A stretch of 53,154 nucleotides of DNA from Verrucomicrobiales bacterium (GTDB taxonomy: Bacteria > Verrucomicrobiota > Verrucomicrobiia > Verrucomicrobiales > V1-33): assembly GCA_947460575.1 (NCBI GenBank), contig CANHIJ010000010.1, forward strand, positions 1 to 53,154, given 5' to 3'. The notes under the pieces are model-generated. The model saw nothing but the letters and a program-made list of their open reading frames with translations. It was not told where the DNA came from and ran no database searches. The position numbers and the translations under genes were made by a program. Positions 49,201 through 53,154 of the stretch are shown piece by piece (position 1 is the first letter of the stretch; each line of letters begins with the position of its first letter).

Positions 49201-50737
49201 CGCCTTTGCGGTTAGGGTATGGGCCCAGCATTGGCAGGACCGGGGGCCGCGGGGTGTGGCTGGGGAGGTCGAGGCGCTGCGGCAGTTGGCGGTCGCGGTG
49301 CAGGACCCGCATCCGAGGGTGCGCTTGGAGGCGGCGATCGCGGCGGGCTATCTTCCTGGAGAGCGGATGGTGGAGGTGGCTTGCCGGGTGCTGGATCTGC
49401 CGCGGGACCGCTTTATCGACTATGCTCTAGCTAATACGGTAAAGGCCTTGAAGGGGGTGTGGCGTCCGGCGCTGGAGGCGGGGCGGCTGACGTTTGGGGG
49501 GCAAGCGGGGCACCTCGCCTTTGTGCTGCAGAGCGACGGCGGCGAGGGCTTGGGGCCCGTGCTGCGGGCTCTGCTGGGGCGGGCTAGTTTGGAGGGGGAA
49601 GCGCGCCCGGCGCTGCGCGTGCTGTTGATTCGCGGGGGTTCCGCGGAGGACGTGGCGGCCGCGGTGGCGGCGGGGCCAGTGGGGCCGGAAGTGGTGGCGG
49701 CGGTCAGCGCGCGCGCGGCGGAGGTGCCCGGCTTAGCGGTTCCCGCAGAGTGGCTGGCGGCGATCCCGGCCTGGCTCGATTCGGCTCGGGCATCGGACCG
49801 GGCGGCGGCGCTGCAGTTGATCCGGGCTTTTAAACTGGGGGCTTTTGCGGAAGCGGTGCGGGCTCAGGTGCGCGGGGGGGAGGCGCGGGCGGTGGAGACG
49901 TTGGCCGCGCTGGAGGGGGCGGCGGCGATTCCGGAATTGGCGGAACTGAGTGCGGGATCGGGATCGGCCGAGTTCCGCGCGGCGGCGCTGCGGGCCTTGG
50001 CGCCGCTGGATTTGGCGCGGGCGGCGCTCCTGGGAGCGGGGATGGCGGCGCAGTCGCCGGGGGAGGCCCTCCAAGGGATCCAGGCGATTTTTCTGGAGCG
50101 CTCGGGGGGCGCGGCGGCCTGGGCGGCGGCCCTCGCTGAGGTGGCGCTGCCGCGGGAAGTGGCGTCGCGTTTGCTCGAAGCCCTAGCCCAAGCGGGGCGC
50201 CGGGAGCCGGAGCTGGACGGGGTGCTGCGCCCGGCCGCGGGCCTGGGGGCGGCCCAGGTCATCCCGGAATACAGTGCGGCCTATGTGCGGGAGTTGGTGG
50301 CCCAAGCCGAGGCGCAGGGGGATGGGGCGCGGGGCGGGGAGGTTTTCCGCCAGGCGTTATCGGCTTGTTTGGGCTGCCATCGGGTGGGCGACGAGGGCGG
50401 GGTCACCGGGCCTAACCTCACCGCGGCGGGGCGCGGCATGACTCCGGAATTGATCGTGGAGTCGGTGCTGTGGCCGCAGCGCCAGATCAAGGAGGGCTAC
50501 TTTTTGAGCGCGGTGACGCTGCGGGACGGGCGGATCCTGAGCGGGTACAAGGTCAGTGAGGACGAGCACGTATTGGCCCTGCGCGAGCCGGGGACGGAGG
50601 CGGTGCAGTCCTTCCGGCGCTCTGAGATTGCGGAGCGGCGCGACAGCGGCAGCCTGATGCCGGAAGGGCTGACGGCCTGGATGAGTCCGGGGCAGCGGTT
50701 AGATCTCTTGAAATTTCTTTTTGCGCTGGGGAAATAG
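46271..50737 (+). CDS. PVC-type DUF1080 / SGNH / propeller / HEAT / cytochrome-c fusion
   Basis: The 1488-residue exported protein (MRLPSYFFLFFLALGAS leader) chains five modules. A DUF1080 (3-keto-disaccharide hydrolase/LamG-like) domain covers about 25-210 (FELTLKWKLVGTEGFVNGGV, KPLGEWNDYRIRAKG). An SGNH-hydrolase-like domain covers about 230-440 (GGTNLVQEGRTGWLETAL, FRNLAWEGDTVYEQWRD, SNGVHATAAGW). A PVC-specific sorbosone-dehydrogenase-like propeller covers about 535-880 (VRPGFEVNLFASEADGLVKP, EDTNGDGRADRF). HEAT-like helical repeats cover about 890-1330. The C-terminal heme domain has CLGCH (Cys1366, Cys1369, His1370), with SLMPEG as probable Met ligand. The last three form the known PVC membrane-bound dehydrogenase architecture; the extra N-terminal DUF1080 makes it unusually long. 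It likely oxidises a sugar derivative and passes electrons to the heme. I use the ATG at 46271. Confidence 0.9.
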   Translation: MRLPSYFFLFFLALGASSPRAALAVPLSDGSFRGWEGDTQTTWRLEDGAFTAGRVEVMQPRNEFLRTVREYGDFELTLKWKLVGTEGFVNGGVQFRTQVIPNDHEVSGYQADLGAGFDGALYDESRRNKMLAQPTPEVLEQARKPLGEWNDYRIRAKGARIQIWLNGVATVDYTEADPAIPRKGIIAVQIHGGAKSQVWYKDLDVEEWEGGEKRAAPTGPVQQRFADAAPELPREAFAGGTFAMRPGEVIAILGGTNLVQEGRTGWLETALAVGAPAGRKPRFRNLAWEGDTVYEQWRDLNFGSWREQLEAMGATCVILGFGQMEAMDASRGPEEFRAAYGKLLAELQAVTPRIALLAPLPLESAAAPAGSAVAAAAARLPQWTAAVRQLAAEQGLPFVDVEAPAMPGGAAWTSNGVHATAAGWAELSGPLAASLLGRPRQAWAGHEATRQAIVRKNRAWFDCWRATNWAFAYSDRTEQPFGKAAGGHPALAQELEQYKPRLRQADEAIAELLARGGVASGESAAARPSPGPGPARPPEEERQSFQVRPGFEVNLFASEADGLVKPLAMRWDERGRLWAACSPSYPQLIPGEPPGDYLLVCEDTNGDGRADRFHKFAENLTMPMGMEFGDGGVYVCESTELAFLMDKDGDGVADERRVILSGFGTGDSHQMINSLRRGPDGCLWFSQGLHIFSRIETPYGLVRFDRAGLWRFDPRSWKLQGFFGNAAAGANCWGVTFDDWGQVFHCAADNTPGFYSTPGLGTWPTPPPYDRIGSLAVSSVKGMCLEYLQGSHLPAELQGALCKPVYFANTLSLYRLVDDGSGFKTEELGPLLTSSNGAFRPLGVQVGPDGALYVCDWYNPVIGHYQASYRDPQRDRVHGRIWRVAAAGRPLAVRPALEQMNPGQLLEQLGSPERWVRDQARRLLESAGAGAGPGEEAVAAEAAPEKLFEWLALQCGQGQISEALLGKCLAHPEARLRAFAVRVWAQHWQDRGPRGVAGEVEALRQLAVAVQDPHPRVRLEAAIAAGYLPGERMVEVACRVLDLPRDRFIDYALANTVKALKGVWRPALEAGRLTFGGQAGHLAFVLQSDGGEGLGPVLRALLGRASLEGEARPALRVLLIRGGSAEDVAAAVAAGPVGPEVVAAVSARAAEVPGLAVPAEWLAAIPAWLDSARASDRAAALQLIRAFKLGAFAEAVRAQVRGGEARAVETLAALEGAAAIPELAELSAGSGSAEFRAAALRALAPLDLARAALLGAGMAAQSPGEALQGIQAIFLERSGGAAAWAAALAEVALPREVASRLLEALAQAGRREPELDGVLRPAAGLGAAQVIPEYSAAYVRELVAQAEAQGDGARGGEVFRQALSACLGCHRVGDEGGVTGPNLTAAGRGMTPELIVESVLWPQRQIKEGYFLSAVTLRDGRILSGYKVSEDEHVLALREPGTEAVQSFRRSEIAERRDSGSLMPEGLTAWMSPGQRLDLLKFLFALGK

Positions 50738-50772
50738 ACCTTACCGTACCTGTCATTGTGCGACCTCTTCTA

Positions 50773-53154
50773 ATGAACTCCGGCTTCCTCATTCTGGTCT
50801 TGGCCTTATTTATGGGCCGCGGCGGGCTGTGGGGTCAGGCGCTCCCGGCGCTGAGCCTGGCGGCGCCCTATGCGTTTTCGGAGGGGGAGGGGGCGCTGGC
50901 GGTGGCGGTGGATCTGCCGAAGGCGGTGGGCACGGATACGGTGGTGACGGTGACGGCGACCCTGCTGACGCCGCCGTCGCAGCAAATCGCGATCCCGGCG
51001 GGGGCGCGGCGGGGATTTTTGGTATTTCTGATGGAGGACGACGCGCTGATTCAGGGGCCGCGGCAGACCGTGCTGCGGGCTTCGGCGGAGGGCTATGCGG
51101 CGGCGCGGTTTGCCGTTTTGATCACCGATGACGACCAGGCAGAGCTCAGCTTGGAACTAACCGCGAGCTTGCGGGAGGGCGGCGCGGGCGCGGGCGCGGT
51201 GGGCCTGAGCCGCGCGGCGGGGTACCCGGTGGTGGTGAGCCTGGCGGCGGCCCCGGCGGGCTTGGTTTTGCCGACGTCGGTGACGATTCCGGCGGGCTTT
51301 ACGCGGTACAGCTTCGCGTTCGCCGCGGCCCAGGACGAGCGGATCAACGATGATTTTTCGGTGGCGGTGTCGGCTTCGATTGCGGCCTGGGGGGTCCGGG
51401 CGTCGGCGGAGGTGAAGGTGGCGAACGACGACTTGCGCAACCTGGTGCTGGAGATTCCCGGGTCGGTGTCGGAGGACGCGGTGGGCTTGACGGGGAAGGT
51501 GCGCCTTGCGGGGACGCTGGAAGCGGCGCTGGAGGTTGCCCTGACAAGCAACCAAACAGCCGCCCTGCGGGTGCCGACGTCGGTGACGATCGCGGCGGGG
51601 GCGCGGGAAGCGGTTTTTGCCCTGGAGCCGGTCAATAATCCCTTGGCGACGGGGGCTCGGGTGGCGGCGATCGAGGCGGCGGCGCCTGGTTTTGATCGGG
51701 TGCGAGCGGAGGTCTCAGTTGCGGACGCGACCCTGGCCAGTCTGGAGTTGGGGAGCGCGCCGCAGTGGGCTGCCATGGGGTCGGCGGTTTCGTTGACCGC
51801 GGGGGCGCGGAATGTGGATGGGGGGGCGCTGCTTAGTTATGGCGAGCCGCTGCAGGCGGAGTGGGAAAAGGCTGCCACGGGCGAAGCGGTAGGGGCGGCG
51901 CGGGAGGGTGCCTTTAGCGGCGGGGTTGCTAACCTATCTGTGGAGGTGCCGAACATTTTGGAGCCGCTGCGGCTGCGGCTGAGCTCGGGCGGGCAGACGG
52001 CGCGGAGCGGTGCGGTTTGGCCCTATCGGCTATTGCAGGTGAAGGCGGCGGCCTTGGAGGTGGATCGGCAACGCCAGCGCTTGTTGTTCACTTCCGGGCC
52101 GGGAGCGGGGGCGGGATGGGCCAATAGCCTGGTGGCGCTGGACCCCGCGACGGGGGCCCTGACTTCGTTTGGATTTATCGGGAGCGACCCGCGGGGCTTG
52201 GCGGTGACGGACGACGGGGCGCTCGCCTATATTGGGCTGTGGTCGAGCGGGCAGGTGGTGCCGTACAATCTGGCGAGCCAGTCGCTGGGGCGCAGCTTTA
52301 GCTTGTCCGGCAAAGGCTATCCCTGGAACAGCCTTAGCTATTTTCCAGTAGACCTGGAAACGGTGCCGGGAAGGCCTGAGGGGGTGGTGGTGGCGCAGCA
52401 GGCGACGGGCAGCAGCTATCGGACCACGGCGCTTTACGCGGGCGGGGCCATCGTGGCGGACCGGGCCAATCCGGATTTTGGCTCCTTGGCGCGGTCGCAG
52501 CGGCCGGGAGTGATTTTTGGGTTTAACAATGGCGACAGCGGGTTTGATTTTGGAAGCCTGCTTGGCAGCGCCGGGGAATTGGTTTTGCAGCGCTCGGTTC
52601 GCTCGCCGTTCGCGGGCTATGGGGTGGGGATTGAGGCCTCGGGGGACTTGGTGATCGGGAGCAATGGGGTGGTGGCGGATGGGAAAACCTTGTTGGGGCG
52701 GGGTCGGCTGGCGCTGCCGGAAGGGGCGGCGAGCTGGGCGGTGGAGGCGGATGCGGGGGCGCGGCGGTTTTACGCGGCGGAGGCCAGCCGAGGGCTGTTT
52801 ATTTTTGATGCGGTTTCGCTGCAGTTGGTGAGGCGGCTGGCGCTGCCGGCGGGGCTGGGGGCGATCGCGCAGATCAAGCGCTGGGGGGAGCAGGGCTTGG
52901 CGCTGCGGTTGGCGAGCGGGGCGGTGGCCTTGGTGACGCACCCGGATGTAGCGCCGTCGGGGCCAGCGGCGGATTTGGGGGTGGCGTTTGACGAGGCGGA
53001 GGGCTCGCTGTGGGAGAATCGGGCGGGGGAATTTTCCCTAACGGTGAAAAATGAGGGCCCGCATGCGGCGCTGGCGGCGCGGGTTATTTTGGTGGCGGCG
53101 GCGGAGTCGGCGCTGAGCGGGGTCGAGGGCGGCGGGGCCGCGGTGGCGCTGAGC
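50773..53154 (+). CDS. secreted Calx-beta / beta-propeller protein, 3' end outside window
   Basis: The frame from the ATG at 50773 stays open for 794 codons to the window end, so the protein is C-terminally truncated here. A signal peptide (MNSGFLILVLALFMGRGGLW, cleavage near GQA) leads into three Calx-beta-like beta-sandwich units in about residues 25-330 (YAFSEGEGALAVAVDLPKAV, ITDDDQAELSLELTASLREG, LEIPGSVSEDAVGLTGKV). Propeller-like sequence follows (about 420-700; LVALDPATGALTSFGFIGSD, PRGLAVTDDGALAYIGLW). At the end a DUF11-like unit starts (AGEFSLTVKNEGPHAALAAR). It is an exported surface or extracellular protein. The minus-strand frame at 52030-52941 is its shadow. It lies 35 bp after the cytochrome-fusion gene. 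Confidence 0.82.
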   Translation, partial: MNSGFLILVLALFMGRGGLWGQALPALSLAAPYAFSEGEGALAVAVDLPKAVGTDTVVTVTATLLTPPSQQIAIPAGARRGFLVFLMEDDALIQGPRQTVLRASAEGYAAARFAVLITDDDQAELSLELTASLREGGAGAGAVGLSRAAGYPVVVSLAAAPAGLVLPTSVTIPAGFTRYSFAFAAAQDERINDDFSVAVSASIAAWGVRASAEVKVANDDLRNLVLEIPGSVSEDAVGLTGKVRLAGTLEAALEVALTSNQTAALRVPTSVTIAAGAREAVFALEPVNNPLATGARVAAIEAAAPGFDRVRAEVSVADATLASLELGSAPQWAAMGSAVSLTAGARNVDGGALLSYGEPLQAEWEKAATGEAVGAAREGAFSGGVANLSVEVPNILEPLRLRLSSGGQTARSGAVWPYRLLQVKAAALEVDRQRQRLLFTSGPGAGAGWANSLVALDPATGALTSFGFIGSDPRGLAVTDDGALAYIGLWSSGQVVPYNLASQSLGRSFSLSGKGYPWNSLSYFPVDLETVPGRPEGVVVAQQATGSSYRTTALYAGGAIVADRANPDFGSLARSQRPGVIFGFNNGDSGFDFGSLLGSAGELVLQRSVRSPFAGYGVGIEASGDLVIGSNGVVADGKTLLGRGRLALPEGAASWAVEADAGARRFYAAEASRGLFIFDAVSLQLVRRLALPAGLGAIAQIKRWGEQGLALRLASGAVALVTHPDVAPSGPAADLGVAFDEAEGSLWENRAGEFSLTVKNEGPHAALAARVILVAAAESALSGVEGGGAAVALS

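Noticed and set aside
52030-52941. 303-codon minus-strand ORF near the window end
   Set aside because: Arg/Pro/Gln/His-rich shadow of the Calx-beta/propeller gene, whose frame is open to the window edge.

Overview
The window looks like a chromosomal segment of a high-GC member of the Verrucomicrobiota (PVC superphylum). I base this on content, not on a marker gene: a PVC-type heme-binding CxxCH protein fused to DUF1080, a formylglycine sulfatase, DUF6807/PmoA, large LamG / thrombospondin-3 / C-type-lectin surface proteins, a lactonase-type propeller and a LptA/KdsD pair of Gram-negative envelope genes. No rRNA or tRNA was recognised, so the placement below phylum is open.

Layout. (1) 1-546: 5' part of a secreted hypothetical gene on the minus strand. 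(2) 1.3-10.9 kb: a Type I restriction-modification operon, hsdM - hsdS - AlbA_2/ATPase accessory gene - hsdR, all on the plus strand. A 1.65 kb insertion separates hsdM from hsdS. It carries an IS200-like REP-associated HUH transposase gene, a 66-bp tandem repeat array and a ~300-bp direct duplication that includes copies of the hsdM 3' end. (3) 11.5-14.5 kb: a 1000-residue secreted protein with a SUMF1-fold domain, two C-type-lectin-like domains and thrombospondin-3 repeats. (4) 14.5-20.6 kb: a compact integrated element. Its minus strand carries a tyrosine integrase (apparent frameshift near its N-terminus), a coupled 26-codon ORF, a hypothetical gene, an AlpA-like regulator, a Toprim primase-like protein and a DUF3987 helicase-like protein. 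A terminase small subunit lies on the opposite strand at the far end. No large terminase, capsid or tail gene is present, so a phage-satellite (PICI/P4-like) reading is attractive. (5) 20.6-25.2 kb, minus strand: SAF-domain oxidoreductase, TauE/SafE transporter, sulfatase, secreted EEP-family phosphatase/nuclease. (6) 25.3-25.8 kb: a non-coding element with ~150-bp inverted termini and REP-like palindromes. (7) 25.8-32.7 kb, minus strand: kdsD, an LptA/OstA-like protein with a long basic low-complexity region, PII, a cyclic-nucleotide-binding protein, LysR, a DnaQ-type exonuclease, and a 5'-nucleotidase. (8) 32.8-53.2 kb, mostly plus strand: lactonase, spermidine-synthase-fold methyltransferase, SOUL protein (minus), halogenase-like flavoprotein, a four-LamG surface protein, PQQ-type propeller, DUF6807 protein, GT-C-like membrane protein, DhaL (minus), a 1488-residue PVC cytochrome fusion, and a Calx-beta/propeller protein cut by the window end.

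How the parts relate. The left 20 kb is accessory and defence or mobile DNA. The rest is ordinary envelope, periplasmic and regulatory content rich in exported proteins, probably for polysaccharide capture and breakdown (lectin/LamG modules, sulfatase, DUF1080, DUF6807). A palindromic REP-like core (CCCAGGGC-N3-GCCCTGGG) recurs at 3.0-4.4 kb next to its likely mobiliser (the HUH transposase) and at 25.55 kb, with a decayed copy at 46.1 kb. The most notable points for follow-up are the satellite-like island with its iteron-like repeats, the repeat-driven split of hsdM/hsdS, the inverted-terminus element, and a C-terminal module shared by two unrelated surface proteins.
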